DNA from: JAKPAM01 sp047601745
Lineage (GTDB): Bacteria > Pseudomonadota > Gammaproteobacteria > Burkholderiales > Burkholderiaceae_E
Assembly (NCBI GenBank): GCA_047601745.1
Contig: JASGIS010000001.1
Location: 4,216,001-4,280,000, forward strand
Reading direction: 5' to 3'
Length of the DNA stretch: 64,000 bases
This document shows, in pieces, positions 16,193-25,993 of this stretch. How positions within the stretch are numbered: the stretch's first letter is position 1; each line of letters opens with the position of its first letter. Below the pieces are notes generated by a model. The model saw nothing but the letters and a program-made list of their open reading frames with translations, made no database searches and was not told the origin of the DNA. The position numbers were made by a program, and so were the translations under genes.

Positions 16193-19138
16193 ATGAAAAG
16201 AAAGTTTCCGCAATCGCGACGCCTGGCCTCTTCGGTGGCCCTGGCGCTGGCAACCCTGTCCGTCGGTGGTGTCCAGGCGGCTGGCCTGGGGCGTCTGACC
16301 GTGCAATCGGGGCTCGGCCAGCCGTTGCGCGCCGAGGTCGAGGTGACGTCGCTGGGTCGCGACGAGTCGCCGTCGCTGTCGGTCAAGCTGGCGTCGCCCG
16401 ACGCGTTCAAGCAGGCCGGCCTCGAATACAGCCCGTCGCTGTCGAACCTGCGCTTCGCGATCGATCGGCGGCCCGACGGCCGCGCGGCGGTCCGGATCAG
16501 TTCGGCGCAGCCGTTGAACGAACCGTTCGTCGATCTGCTGATCGAGTTGAACTGGGCGACCGGCAAGTTCGTTCGCGAGTACACGTTCCTGCTGGATCCG
16601 CCGGAGATGAAGGTCGGCGGCGATGCTTCGCAGCAGACGGCGGCTCCCGTCGTGCCGCCGGCGATCGCCGCATCGTCCGATGGCGCCGCGTCGGCCGGAC
16701 AGGCTCCCGATCCGGCGGCGCTGGCCGCATCGGCACGGGCCGGCGGCCGGGCACGCTCGGGCGAGGCGCCGGGTGCGCCGGCGCTCGCCCGATCCCGTGA
16801 CGCTGCCGCGCGGCCGGCCCCGGCCCAACCGGCGGCCGACGCGTCGACGTCCGCCGGCGCTCCCGCGACGGCGGGCGGCACGGTGGCCGTGCGCCAGGGC
16901 GAGACGCTCGCGGCGATCGCTTCCCGGGTCAAGCCGTCCGAAGTGACGATGGAGCAGGCGATCATCGCCATCTATCGCGCCAACCCCGATGCGTTCTTCG
17001 GCAGCGTGCATCAACTGCGCTCGGGCACGACGCTGAGCGTCCCCGATGCGGGCGCGATGAGCGCGATCGACGACAAGCTGGCCCGCGCCGAGATCCGCGC
17101 GCAGATGGCCAACTTCAACCAGTACAAGGCCCGGATGGCCGCGGCCGCGCGTGGCGTCGAAGGCGAACGCGCGGGCCAGTCGGTGTCCGGCAGCGTGTCG
17201 GGCAGCGTAACCGATCGCTCGGCGCCCGGCCTGGACAGCGACCAGCTCAAGCTGTCGAAGTCCGGCGGCGGCGCCGCGGGCGCCGGCAACTCGGTGGCCG
17301 CCAGCGATGCCGAGCGCGAAGTCGCGTCCGAGGCCGCGGCCCGCGAGGCGCAGGGGCGCGTGCACGAGCTCGAGAAGAGCGTCGCCGACCTGCGCCGCCT
17401 GCTCGAACTGAAAGACAAGCAACTGGCCGACCTGCAGGCGACGGCCAACGCGGCCCGGGCCGGCGCCTCGGCGGCGTCCGGCGCCGCCGCCCCGGCCGTT
17501 GCCGCGGCCGGCTCGCCGTCGACGGCAGCCGGCTCGTTGTCGCCGTCGGCCGCGGCCGCCGATGCCGTCGCTGCGGCGACGTCGGCGACGCAGTCGAACT
17601 CGCCGGCGGCGACGCCGTCCCAGTCGTCTTCGGCCGCCGCGCCCGTGTCGTCCGGTCCGTCGGCCGATGCGCAGCCGCCGGCGATGCCGGCCGCGTCGCC
17701 GGCCCCCGCCGCTGCCGCTGCCGCCGCCGCCGCCGCGTCGTCGCCGGCCGCCGTCGAGCCCAAGCCCGTTGCCGTCGAGCCCAAGCCGGTCGCCGCGCCG
17801 CCGGTGGTTTCGGCGCCCGCGCCGGCCGAGCCGGGTCTGTTCGACGAGCTGTCCGACAACCCGCTGGTGCTGCCCGGTCTGGCGGCGATCGTCGCGCTGA
17901 TCGCCGGCTCCGCGTGGGTCGCGATGCGCCGCCGCAAGAAGGTCGAGAAGTTCGAGGACAGCCTGATCGCGCCGGACGGCTTCGCCGCGAATTCGCTGTT
18001 CGGTTCGACCGGCGGCCAGACCAGCGTCGATACGCACAACAGCCTGTTCACCGCCAGTCGTGAGACGACGTCGGACGTGCACTCGACCGAGGTCGACCCG
18101 ATCGCCGAGGCCGAGGTGTACATCGCCTACGGCCGCGAAGCCCAGGCCGAGGAGATCCTGAAGGAGGCGCTGAAGAAGCAGCCCGAGCGCCAGGCGATCC
18201 GCCTGAAGCTGATGGAGATCTACGCGGGCCGCAAGGACGCGAAACTGTTCGGCCAGGTCGCGGCCGACATGCACGAGATGACCGGCGGCCTGAACGAGGA
18301 GTGGCCGAAGGTCGTCACGCTGGGCCTGTCGCTCGACCCGGACAATCCGTTGTACGCGGGCAAGGGCGGCGCGGCGCCGGCCGCGCCGACTCCGGTCGCC
18401 GCATCGTTCGAGGCCGCGCATGCCGAGCTGCCGGCCATCGAGGCCGAGGCGTCCGCGCCGCTGTCCAACGCCTCGGGCGCGGCGGCCGCCGCGGTGGGCA
18501 TGAGCGCTGCCGCCGCGGCCAGCCTGGCGACTCGCGACATCGAGGCCCGGCGAGCCGACGACGGCCTCGATTTCTCGATCGAGCCGCCGGCGTTCGATGC
18601 GCCGAAGCCGGATGACGTGGCGGCGCTCGATTTCGATCTCGATCTGGACCGCGCGCTGAACGAGGCCAGCGCTTCGCCGACGACGACGCACGGCGACGAG
18701 GTGTCGGCGCTGTCGCAGGCGATCGGCGGCAGGTTCGAACTGCCGTCGCTGGATCTGCCGTCGCGCACCGCGCCGTCGACGTCGGCGTTGCCGGTATCGG
18801 GCGAGACGGCGACGCTGCAGGACGATGACCTGAAGATCGACCTGCCGGCGTTCGAGGACTTCGACACCCAGGCGGGGCGTCAGGCCGACTCCGCCGCGGC
18901 GCCCGCGGCGATGGACCTGTCGGCGATCGGCCTGGATCTGCAGCCGTCGACGATGACGCCGCCGCCCAGCGCGGATGCCGCGCGCTGGCAGGAGATGGCC
19001 ACCAAGCTCGATCTGGCGTCGGCCTACGAAGAGATCGGCGACAACGAAGGCGCGCGCGAGCTGCTGCAGGAAGTGCTCAAGGGCGGCGACAACGACCAAC
19101 AACAGAGAGCACAATTGATGCTCTCGAAAATAAGCTGA
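16193..19138 (+). CDS. fimV: FimV/HubP-type polar landmark protein
   Basis: 981 residues from the ATG at 16193, chosen because MKRKFPQSRRLASSVALALATL begins a signal peptide; an upstream in-frame ATG at 16124 would add 23 odd residues. After the signal come the FimV N-terminal domain (LGRLTVQSGLGQPLRAEVEV), a LysM-like peptidoglycan-binding segment (about 229-286, RQGETLAAIASRV), a coiled coil (about 378-425), an Ala/Pro-rich linker, a single membrane span (about 558-580), a TPR-like stretch (about 637-690), an acidic linker, and the FimV C-terminal helix (ATKLDLASAYEEIGDNEGAR). The family organises the cell pole, type IV pili and motility. The asd-fimV-truA order is typical of the group. Confidence 0.93.
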   Translation: MKRKFPQSRRLASSVALALATLSVGGVQAAGLGRLTVQSGLGQPLRAEVEVTSLGRDESPSLSVKLASPDAFKQAGLEYSPSLSNLRFAIDRRPDGRAAVRISSAQPLNEPFVDLLIELNWATGKFVREYTFLLDPPEMKVGGDASQQTAAPVVPPAIAASSDGAASAGQAPDPAALAASARAGGRARSGEAPGAPALARSRDAAARPAPAQPAADASTSAGAPATAGGTVAVRQGETLAAIASRVKPSEVTMEQAIIAIYRANPDAFFGSVHQLRSGTTLSVPDAGAMSAIDDKLARAEIRAQMANFNQYKARMAAAARGVEGERAGQSVSGSVSGSVTDRSAPGLDSDQLKLSKSGGGAAGAGNSVAASDAEREVASEAAAREAQGRVHELEKSVADLRRLLELKDKQLADLQATANAARAGASAASGAAAPAVAAAGSPSTAAGSLSPSAAAADAVAAATSATQSNSPAATPSQSSSAAAPVSSGPSADAQPPAMPAASPAPAAAAAAAAAASSPAAVEPKPVAVEPKPVAAPPVVSAPAPAEPGLFDELSDNPLVLPGLAAIVALIAGSAWVAMRRRKKVEKFEDSLIAPDGFAANSLFGSTGGQTSVDTHNSLFTASRETTSDVHSTEVDPIAEAEVYIAYGREAQAEEILKEALKKQPERQAIRLKLMEIYAGRKDAKLFGQVAADMHEMTGGLNEEWPKVVTLGLSLDPDNPLYAGKGGAAPAAPTPVAASFEAAHAELPAIEAEASAPLSNASGAAAAAVGMSAAAAASLATRDIEARRADDGLDFSIEPPAFDAPKPDDVAALDFDLDLDRALNEASASPTTTHGDEVSALSQAIGGRFELPSLDLPSRTAPSTSALPVSGETATLQDDDLKIDLPAFEDFDTQAGRQADSAAAPAAMDLSAIGLDLQPSTMTPPPSADAARWQEMATKLDLASAYEEIGDNEGARELLQEVLKGGDNDQQQRAQLMLSKIS

Positions 19139-19162
19139 TCCCTAGCCAGGGATTCTTTCGGC

Positions 19163-19195
19163 GGGGAGGCCTCGGCTTCCCCGTTTTTGTTTTTG
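19163..19195 (+). terminator. Rho-independent terminator after fimV
   Basis: GGGGAGGC-CTCG-GCTTCCCC (19163-19182, one G-T pair) is followed by GTTTTTGTTTTT. It lies 25 bp after the fimV stop and just before truA, so truA needs its own promoter or readthrough. Confidence 0.9.
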
Positions 19196-19208
19196 CGACG
19201 GCTGTTCG

Positions 19209-20036
19209 ATGATTCGCTACGCGCTCGTGATCGCTTATGACGGCCGATCGTTCGCCGGCTGGCAGACGCAGCCGTCCGGGCAGACGGTGCAGGATCACCT
19301 CGAGCGCGCGCTCGCCCGGATCGCCGGCCGGCCGATCGCCACGATCTGCGCGGGGCGCACCGACGCGGGCGTGCACGCGAGCCGCCAGGTCGTGCATTTC
19401 GATTGCGAGGTCGAACGGCCGCTGACGGCCTGGGTGCGCGGCGTCAACGCGTTCCTGCCCGATGCGATCGCCGTCCAGGCGAGCGCCGTCGCGCCGGCCG
19501 GATTCCACGCACGCTTCTCGGCCGTGCGCCGCCGGTATCGCTACCGCTTGTATCGCGCGCCGCAGCGCCACCCGCTGCTGGCCGGGCGCGCGGGCTGGGT
19601 GCATCGCCGGCTGGACATCGACGCGATGCGCGCGGCCGCAGGCTGCCTGATCGGCCGGCACGATTTCTCGGCGTTCCGCTCTTCCGAATGCCAGGCGGCC
19701 AGCCCGGTTCGCGAACTGCAGGCGTTGCGCCTGACCGAGCGAGGGGCGATCGTCGAGATCGAACTGGTCGCCAATGCGTTCCTGCACCACATGGTGCGCA
19801 ACATCGTCGGCGCGCTGGTGTGGATCGGCATCGGCCGTCGCCCGCCGAACTGGCTCGCGCAGGTGCTGGCGGCACGCGATCGGCGCCTGGCGGCGCCCAC
19901 GTTCGCGGCCGACGGCCTGTATCTGACCGGCGTCGACTACGGGCAGACCGCGCCGGACCTGCTGACCTGGCCGGCCGGCGAATGCGACGATCCCGATGAC
20001 CACGGCGAGGCGGCCCGGTATAGTCTGGGCGCATGA
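19209..20036 (+). CDS. truA: tRNA pseudouridine(38-40) synthase
   Basis: 275 residues. It makes pseudouridine in the tRNA anticodon arm. The catalytic aspartate is D52 in CAGRTDAGVHASRQVVHF. Other TruA blocks are YDGRSFAGWQTQPSGQTVQ, HDFSAFRSSECQAASPVREL and FLHHMVRNIVGALVWIGIG. The stop overlaps the trpF start by 4 bp (ATGA), showing translational coupling. Confidence 0.97.
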   Translation: MIRYALVIAYDGRSFAGWQTQPSGQTVQDHLERALARIAGRPIATICAGRTDAGVHASRQVVHFDCEVERPLTAWVRGVNAFLPDAIAVQASAVAPAGFHARFSAVRRRYRYRLYRAPQRHPLLAGRAGWVHRRLDIDAMRAAAGCLIGRHDFSAFRSSECQAASPVRELQALRLTERGAIVEIELVANAFLHHMVRNIVGALVWIGIGRRPPNWLAQVLAARDRRLAAPTFAADGLYLTGVDYGQTAPDLLTWPAGECDDPDDHGEAARYSLGA

Positions 20037-20746
20037 GAACGCGGATCAAGTTTTGCGGGCTGGTCAGGGAGGAGGACGTCGATGCCGCGGTCGAGCTGGC
20101 CGTCGATGCGGTCGGCTTCGTCTTCTATCCGCGCAGTCCGCGCTACGTCGAGCCGGCGCACGCTCGCCGGCTTCGCCGTCGCCTGCCGTCGTTCGTGTCG
20201 GCCGTCGGCCTGTTCGTCAACGAGCCCGCGCACGAGGCGGCGCGCATCGCCGATGAGGTCGGTCTCGACGTCGTGCAGTTCCACGGCGACGAAACGCCGC
20301 AGGACTGCCTGCGGACGATGGCATCGGTGCGCGCGACATCCGCGTGGTGGCGGGCCGTGCGCATGCGCGGCCCCGCCGATTTGCTAGAATCGACGGTCCG
20401 CTTCGATGCGGCCGAGGCCTTTCTGCTCGACAAACACGGCGAGGCCTACGGCGGCGCGGGTGAGGCGTTCGACTGGCGCTGGGTCACCGACGCCGCGCCA
20501 GCCGCGCGGCAGCGCCGGTTGATCCTGGCCGGCGGACTGTCGCCCGAAACGGTCGGGGAGGCGATCCGCCAGGTCCGACCCTTCGCCGTCGACGTGTCGA
20601 GCGGCATCCAGACGAACGATCCCCGATGCAAGTCGCTGCAAAAGATGAAGGCTTTCGTGCGCGCCGTCGAACAGGCGGACGCCCGGGCGTGGCAGGCCGG
20701 TCCGGAGCCCGATCGATGCGGCGACGGCGGCGCGCGGTCCTTCTGA
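20033..20746 (+). CDS. trpF: Phosphoribosylanthranilate isomerase
   Basis: 237 residues, TIM barrel. It performs the Amadori rearrangement in tryptophan synthesis. The catalytic Cys lies in RIKFCGLVREEDV and the general acid Asp in PFAVDVSSGIQTND; VGLFVNEP and VVQFHGDE are also family blocks. The last 25 residues (QADARAWQAGPEPDRCGDGGARSF) extend beyond the usual C-terminus. It starts by 4-bp overlap with truA. Confidence 0.95.
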   Translation: MRTRIKFCGLVREEDVDAAVELAVDAVGFVFYPRSPRYVEPAHARRLRRRLPSFVSAVGLFVNEPAHEAARIADEVGLDVVQFHGDETPQDCLRTMASVRATSAWWRAVRMRGPADLLESTVRFDAAEAFLLDKHGEAYGGAGEAFDWRWVTDAAPAARQRRLILAGGLSPETVGEAIRQVRPFAVDVSSGIQTNDPRCKSLQKMKAFVRAVEQADARAWQAGPEPDRCGDGGARSF

Positions 20747-20769
20747 CAGGCGGCGCCGTCCCGATTCCT

Positions 20770-20799
20770 GCCCGGCGCGCGCCCGACGCGGCGCCGGGC
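20770..20799. other. Strong GC hairpin between trpF and trpB
   Basis: GCCCGGCGC (20770-20778) and GCGCCGGGC (20791-20799) form a perfect 9-bp stem with a 12-nt loop. No T-run and no Trp-rich leader peptide are visible, so this is not a classical attenuator. It may slow decay or set transcript ends in the 134-bp trpF-trpB gap. Confidence 0.4.
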
Positions 20800-20880
20800 T
20801 CGATCGCGGCGTATCGAACAATGCGCGCGCCCGCGGACGGTTTTCGCCGCGCGGCGCGTTGAACGGAATGCGATGACGCG

Positions 20881-22080
20881 ATGAACGCTTATGACCTGCC
20901 TGACGCCAGCGGACACTTCGGTCCTTATGGCGGCATCTTCGTGGCCGAGACGCTGGCCCACGCGATCGAAGAGCTTCGGCTCGCTTATGAGCACTACAAA
21001 CAGGACCCGGATTTCATCGCCGAGTACCGTGACGAGCTCAAGCATTTCGTCGGCCGGCCCAGCCCGATCTACCACGCCAAGCGCTGGTCGCGCGAGCTGG
21101 GCGGCGCGCAGATCTACTTCAAGCGCGAGGACCTGAACCACACCGGCGCGCACAAGGTCAACAACACGATCGGCCAGGCGCTGCTGGCGCGCCGGATGGG
21201 CAAGCCGCGCGTGATCGCCGAGACCGGCGCCGGACAGCACGGCGTGGCCACGGCCACCGTCGCCGCCCGCTTCGGCATGCGCTGCGTCGTCTACATGGGC
21301 GCCGAGGACGTTCGCCGGCAGGCGCAGAACGTCTACCGGATGAAGCTGCTGGGCGCCGAGGTCGTGCCGGTGGAATCGGGTTCGCGGACGCTGAAGGACG
21401 CGCTGAACGAGGCGATGCGCGACTGGGCGACCAACGTGCAGGACACGTTCTACATCATCGGCACGGTCGCGGGCCCGCATCCGTATCCGATGATGGTGCG
21501 CGATTTCCAGTCGGTGATCGGCGAGGAATGCAAGTGGCAGATGCCGGAGATGACCGGCCGGCAGCCCGACTGCATCGTCGCCTGCGTCGGCGGCGGTTCG
21601 AACGCGATCGGCATCTTCCATCCGTATCTGGACGTCGAAGGCGTGCGGCTGATCGGCGTCGAGGCGGCCGGCGACGGCATCGATACGCCGCGGCACGCGG
21701 CGACGCTGGCGCTGGGCACGCCGGGCGTGCTGCACGGCAACCGCACGTACCTGCTGCAGGATGACGACGGCCAGATCACCGAGACCCACTCGGTGTCGGC
21801 CGGGCTCGATTACCCCGGCGTCGGTCCCGAGCACGCGTGGCTCAAGGACATCGGCCGCGCCGAGTACGTGTCGATCACCGACGACGAGGCGCTGCAGGCG
21901 TTCCACGACTGCTGCCGGCTCGAGGGCATCATCCCGGCGCTCGAATCGAGCCACGCGATCGCGCACGCGACCAAGCTCGCGCGCACGCTGCCGCCGGACC
22001 GGACGATCCTCGTCAATCTGTCCGGCCGCGGCGACAAGGACATGCACACGGTGGCCGAACGGGCCGGTTTGACCTTCTGA
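20881..22080 (+). CDS. trpB: Tryptophan synthase, beta chain
   Basis: 399 residues. A PLP enzyme joining indole and serine. The PLP lysine is K92 in HTGAHKVNNTIGQALLARRMG. The phosphate-binding glycine loop is CVGGGSNAIGIF, and GQHGVATATVAARFGMRCVVYMG is also conserved. The N-terminus (DASGHFGPYGGIFVAETL) fits an ATG at 20881. trpA follows after 10 bp. Confidence 0.98.
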   Translation: MNAYDLPDASGHFGPYGGIFVAETLAHAIEELRLAYEHYKQDPDFIAEYRDELKHFVGRPSPIYHAKRWSRELGGAQIYFKREDLNHTGAHKVNNTIGQALLARRMGKPRVIAETGAGQHGVATATVAARFGMRCVVYMGAEDVRRQAQNVYRMKLLGAEVVPVESGSRTLKDALNEAMRDWATNVQDTFYIIGTVAGPHPYPMMVRDFQSVIGEECKWQMPEMTGRQPDCIVACVGGGSNAIGIFHPYLDVEGVRLIGVEAAGDGIDTPRHAATLALGTPGVLHGNRTYLLQDDDGQITETHSVSAGLDYPGVGPEHAWLKDIGRAEYVSITDDEALQAFHDCCRLEGIIPALESSHAIAHATKLARTLPPDRTILVNLSGRGDKDMHTVAERAGLTF

Positions 22081-22090
22081 TTCGGCGACC

Positions 22091-22903
22091 ATGACTTCCC
22101 GCATCGCTCGTACTTTCGAACGGCTGGCCGGTGCCGGCCGCAAGGCGCTGATCCCGTACATCACGTCGGGCTTTCCGACCCCCGCCGATACCGTGCCGAC
22201 GATGCACGCGATGGTGCGGGCCGGCGCCGACGTCATCGAGCTCGGCGTGCCGTTCTCCGACCCGATGGCCGACGGGCCGGTGATCCAGCGCGCCAACGAG
22301 ATCGCGCTGGCGCAACGCGTGTCGCTGCGCACCGTGCTCGGCTACGTCGCCGAATTCCGTCGCGACGACGCCGACACGCCGATCGTGCTGATGGGGTATG
22401 CGAACCCGATCGAGCGGATGGGCGTCGACGCGTTCCTGAAGGCCGCCGCCGACGCCGGCGTCGACGGCCTGATCGTCGTCGACTATCCGCCCGAAGAAGC
22501 CGCCTCGTTCGATGCCGCGGCCAAGGCCGCCGGGCTGGACCTGGTGTTCCTGCTGGCGCCGACGTCGACGCCCGACCGCGTCGACAACGTCATGCGGATG
22601 GCGCGCGGCTACGTCTACTACGTCTCGTTGACCGGCATCACCGGCGGTACGCTCGAGCCCGGCGAGGTCGTCGACCGCGTGGCGATGCTCAAGGCGAAGA
22701 CCCCGCTGCCCGTGTGCGTCGGCTTCGGCATCCGCGATGCGCGGACCGCGCGCTCGATCGGTGCCGCGGCCGACGGCGTGATCATCGGCACGCGGATGAT
22801 CCAGGTCATGCAGGACGGTGATGCCGGCGGCGTCGCCGAACGCGCGGGCGCGTTCATCGCCGAGATCCGGCAGGCACTCGATTCGATCGGCGCGTCGCGC
22901 TGA
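22091..22903 (+). CDS. trpA: Tryptophan synthase, alpha chain
   Basis: 270 residues, TIM barrel cleaving indole-3-glycerol phosphate. Catalytic residues are E50 in ADVIELGVPFSDP and D61 in MADGPVIQRA. YVYYVSLTGITGGT and VGFGIRDARTARSIG form the phosphate site. It is closely spaced after trpB and 22 bp before accD, the usual betaproteobacterial trp-acc junction. Confidence 0.98.
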   Translation: MTSRIARTFERLAGAGRKALIPYITSGFPTPADTVPTMHAMVRAGADVIELGVPFSDPMADGPVIQRANEIALAQRVSLRTVLGYVAEFRRDDADTPIVLMGYANPIERMGVDAFLKAAADAGVDGLIVVDYPPEEAASFDAAAKAAGLDLVFLLAPTSTPDRVDNVMRMARGYVYYVSLTGITGGTLEPGEVVDRVAMLKAKTPLPVCVGFGIRDARTARSIGAAADGVIIGTRMIQVMQDGDAGGVAERAGAFIAEIRQALDSIGASR

Positions 22904-22925
22904 TCGTCATTGGAGCATTTCATCG

Positions 22926-23795
22926 ATGAGTTGGTTGGACAAGCTGCTGCCGCCCCGGATTCAACGCGCGGCCGGCGGCGCCAAGAAGGTTCCCGAAGGC
23001 CTGTGGGTCAAGTGCCCGGCCTGCGACGCCGTGCTGTATGGCGGCGACCTGGACGCGAACCAGAACGTCTGCCCCAAGTGCGACCACCATCTGCGGATCA
23101 CGGCCCGCAAGCGGCTCGACACGCTGCTCGACGCCGAAGGGCGCTACGAGATCGGCCAGGAAGTGCTGCCGGTCGATGCGCTGAAGTTCAAGGACAGCCG
23201 CAAATACTCGGAACGGCTGCAGAGCGCGCTCGAAGAGACCGAGGAGACCGACGGAATGGTCGTCATGGGCGGGGCGATCCGCACGATCCCGGTGGTCGTC
23301 GCCTGCTTCGCTTATGAGTTCATGAGCGGCTCGATGGGCGCGGTCGTCGGCGAGCGCTTCGTGCGCGGCGTCGCGACGGCGATCGAGCAGAAGGTGCCGT
23401 TCATTTCGATCGCGGCCTCGGGCGGCGCGCGGATGCAGGAGGGCTTGTTCTCGCTGCTGCAGATGGCCAAGACGACGGCGATGCTGACGCGCCTGTCCGA
23501 AAAGCGGCTGCCGTACATCTCGGTGCTGACCGATCCGACGATGGGCGGCGTGTCGGCCAGCTTCTGTTTTCTCGGCGACATCGTGATGGCCGAGCCGCGC
23601 GCGCTGGTCGGCTTCGCCGGGCCGCGGGTCATCGAGCAGACGATCCGCGAGAAACTGCCCGAAGGTTTCCAGCGCGCCGAATTCCTGCTCGAGAAAGGCG
23701 CGATCGACATGATCGTCGATCGGCGCCAGATGCGCGACGAGATCGCGAGGCTGCTCGCGCTGCTGCTGCGCCAGCCCAGCGAATCGGTGGCCTGA
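22926..23795 (+). CDS. accD: Acetyl-CoA carboxylase carboxyltransferase, beta subunit
   Basis: 289 residues. With AccA it moves the carboxyl group from biotin to acetyl-CoA in fatty-acid synthesis. The N-terminal zinc ribbon has CPAC near residue 33 and CPKC near residue 55. The crotonase-like core carries SIAASGGARMQEGLFSLLQMAK and VLTDPTMGGVSASFCFLGD. The frame is open upstream through trpA, but MSWLDKLLPPRI at 22926 is the conserved start. Confidence 0.98.
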   Translation: MSWLDKLLPPRIQRAAGGAKKVPEGLWVKCPACDAVLYGGDLDANQNVCPKCDHHLRITARKRLDTLLDAEGRYEIGQEVLPVDALKFKDSRKYSERLQSALEETEETDGMVVMGGAIRTIPVVVACFAYEFMSGSMGAVVGERFVRGVATAIEQKVPFISIAASGGARMQEGLFSLLQMAKTTAMLTRLSEKRLPYISVLTDPTMGGVSASFCFLGDIVMAEPRALVGFAGPRVIEQTIREKLPEGFQRAEFLLEKGAIDMIVDRRQMRDEIARLLALLLRQPSESVA

Positions 23796-23801
23796 TCCGC
23801 C

Positions 23802-25109
23802 GTGGCATCCGTTGCGGGCTCTCCGGTTCCCGACGCGCGCTCGACGCTCGGCCAGTGGCTGCACTACATCGAGTCGCTGCATCCGCAGGTCATCGAGATG
23901 GGCTTGGATCGCGTCCGGCAGGTGGCCGCCGCGCTGGACCTGCACCTGGCCTGCCCGGTCATCACGGTGGCGGGGACCAACGGCAAGGGGTCGACGTGCG
24001 CGATGCTCGAAGCGATCCTGGCCAGCGCCGGCTATCGCGTCGGCCTGTACACGTCGCCGCACCTGGTCACGTTCAACGAGCGGGCGCGGGTCGACGGCCG
24101 CCCGGTCGACGACGATCGACTGGTCGAGCAGTTCGCCGCCGTCGAGGCGGCGCGCGGCCGGACGTCGCTGACGTATTTCGAGTTCACGACGCTGGCGATC
24201 CTGCGCTTGTTCGCGCGCTCGTCGCTGGACGTCGTCATCCTCGAGGTCGGTCTGGGCGGACGCCTGGACGCGGTCAACGCGATCGATGCCGACTGCGCGA
24301 TCGTGACCTCGATCGACATCGACCACACGGACTTCCTCGGCGACACGCGCGAGCAGATCGGCTGGGAGAAGGCGCACGTGTACCGGCCGGGCCGGCCGGC
24401 GATCTGCTCGGATCCGAAGCCGCCGCAGTCGCTGATCGATCACGCGCAGCAGATCGGCGCCGACCTGTGGCTGTTCGGCCGGGACTTCAATTACGCCGGC
24501 GATCGCCAGCAATGGTCGTACGGCGGCCGCGCGCAGCGTCGCAACAGTCTCGCCTATCCGGCGCTGCGCGGCGCCAACCAGTTGCTGAACGCCTCGGGCG
24601 TGCTGGCGGCGCTCGAAGCGATGAAATCGCGGCTGCCGGTGCCGGCGCAGGCGGTCCGGCTCGGATTGGTGTCGGTCTCGCTGCCCGGGCGTTTCCAGGT
24701 ACTGCCGGGGCGTCCCAGCGTCGTGCTCGACGTCGCGCACAATCCGCATGCGCTCGCGCATCTGGCAGCCAATCTCGACAACATGGGCTTCTTTCCGTAC
24801 ACGTGGGCGGTGTTCGGGATGCTGCGCGACAAGGACGTCGAAACCGCGGTGGCGCCGCTGAAGGGACGGATCGATCACTGGTTCGTCTGCGACCTGCCCG
24901 GACTGCGCGGCCTGTCGGCCGACGAGCTTCGCCAGCGGCTGGAAAAGGCCGGCATTGTTGCGGACGACGAGCATCGGATCGAGACTTTCGCGTCGCCGTC
25001 GCAGGCATTGGCACAAGCGAGGATCGAGGCGGCCGAGAATGATAGAATCGTTGTCTTCGGGTCTTTCCTGACTGTCTCCGACGTCCTCGCCGCACGAGAG
25101 CGGACCTGA
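23802..25109 (+). CDS. folC: Bifunctional dihydrofolate/folylpolyglutamate synthase
   Basis: 435 residues with a GTG start 6 bp after accD. It adds glutamate to dihydropteroate and folates. The P-loop is VAGTNGKGSTCAMLEAIL; other blocks are YTSPHLVTFNERARVDG, TYFEFTTLAILRLF, EVGLGGRLDAVN and VVLDVAHNPHALAHL. It is part of the trpA-accD-folC-SPOR-cvpA-purF run. Confidence 0.96.
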   Translation: MASVAGSPVPDARSTLGQWLHYIESLHPQVIEMGLDRVRQVAAALDLHLACPVITVAGTNGKGSTCAMLEAILASAGYRVGLYTSPHLVTFNERARVDGRPVDDDRLVEQFAAVEAARGRTSLTYFEFTTLAILRLFARSSLDVVILEVGLGGRLDAVNAIDADCAIVTSIDIDHTDFLGDTREQIGWEKAHVYRPGRPAICSDPKPPQSLIDHAQQIGADLWLFGRDFNYAGDRQQWSYGGRAQRRNSLAYPALRGANQLLNASGVLAALEAMKSRLPVPAQAVRLGLVSVSLPGRFQVLPGRPSVVLDVAHNPHALAHLAANLDNMGFFPYTWAVFGMLRDKDVETAVAPLKGRIDHWFVCDLPGLRGLSADELRQRLEKAGIVADDEHRIETFASPSQALAQARIEAAENDRIVVFGSFLTVSDVLAARERT

Positions 25110-25137
25110 CTTCACCGCTTTGATCCGTCCAAGCCAG

Positions 25138-25971
25138 ATGACCCAAGCTTCCGAAAGTCGCGCCGCGGCGCAGGATCCGGCTTTGCCCCAGAAGAAGCGC
25201 GCGCGTCGGCGTCTGGTCGGTGCGGCGGCGTTATGCCTGGCGGCGGCGATCGCGTTGCCGCTGTTGTTCGACGCCGAACCGCGTCAGAGCCCGGCCGACA
25301 TCCAGGTCGACATCCCGTCGCGCGACACGCCGTTGCCGCCGCGTGCCGGCGATCTGGCGCTCGACGGCACGGCTGCCTCGGGCGGCGCAGCGGGCGCGCG
25401 CGACGATCCGTCGCGCGGCCTGCCGCCGCTGGTGGATCCGAAGCCGGCCGATTCGCCGGCGACGGCGCCCGGCGGTTCGCGCGAACCGGCCGCTGCGGAC
25501 ACGGGCAAGGGTGGTGCGGCCAAGGGCACGCCGCCGAAACCCGGGGAGCCCGCGACCGCGGCCGACAAAGGCGCCGGTCCGGGCAAGGCGGCCGACCGCG
25601 CCGCTGCCGACAAGGCGGCGGCGGACAAGGCCGCGGCGGACAAGGCTGCCGCCGACCGCGCCGCGAAGGCTGCTGCCGACAAGACCGCCAGGGCCAATCC
25701 CGCGGACAAGACGCAGGCCGGCAAGGCCGCTCAGGCCGACAACCGCCGCTACGTGCTGCAGATCGGCGCTTTCTCCAGCGAGCGCGGCGCCAACGAGCAG
25801 GCCGACAAGGTCAGGGCGGCCGGCCTGTCGGTCTTCACCGAGAAGATCCGCACCAAGCAGGGCGAACGGATCCGGGTCAGGGTCGGGCCGTTTCCCACGC
25901 GCGAACAGGCGGAGCAGGCTCGCGGGCAGTTGAAGCTCGTGGGAATCGATTCAGCGTTGATCGCGCCGTGA
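25138..25971 (+). CDS. dedD: SPOR-domain protein (DedD-like)
   Basis: 277 residues from the ATG at 25138; a TTG 18 bp upstream is a less likely start. A short cytoplasmic tail rich in Lys/Arg leads to one membrane span (RLVGAAALCLAAAIALPLLF), then a long periplasmic linker with repeats of AADKA/AADRA, and a C-terminal SPOR domain (RYVLQIGAFSSERGANEQADK through GIDSALIAP). SPOR domains bind denuded glycan strands at the division septum. The place between folC and cvpA is that of dedD in proteobacteria. Confidence 0.88.
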   Translation: MTQASESRAAAQDPALPQKKRARRRLVGAAALCLAAAIALPLLFDAEPRQSPADIQVDIPSRDTPLPPRAGDLALDGTAASGGAAGARDDPSRGLPPLVDPKPADSPATAPGGSREPAAADTGKGGAAKGTPPKPGEPATAADKGAGPGKAADRAAADKAAADKAAADKAAADRAAKAAADKTARANPADKTQAGKAAQADNRRYVLQIGAFSSERGANEQADKVRAAGLSVFTEKIRTKQGERIRVRVGPFPTREQAEQARGQLKLVGIDSALIAP

Positions 25972-25993
25972 AGCCGCGACGGACGGCGTCGTC

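Noticed and set aside
20747..20880. Trp attenuator before trpB
   Set aside because: A strong hairpin exists, but there is no leader peptide with Trp codons, no alternative pairing and no T-run.
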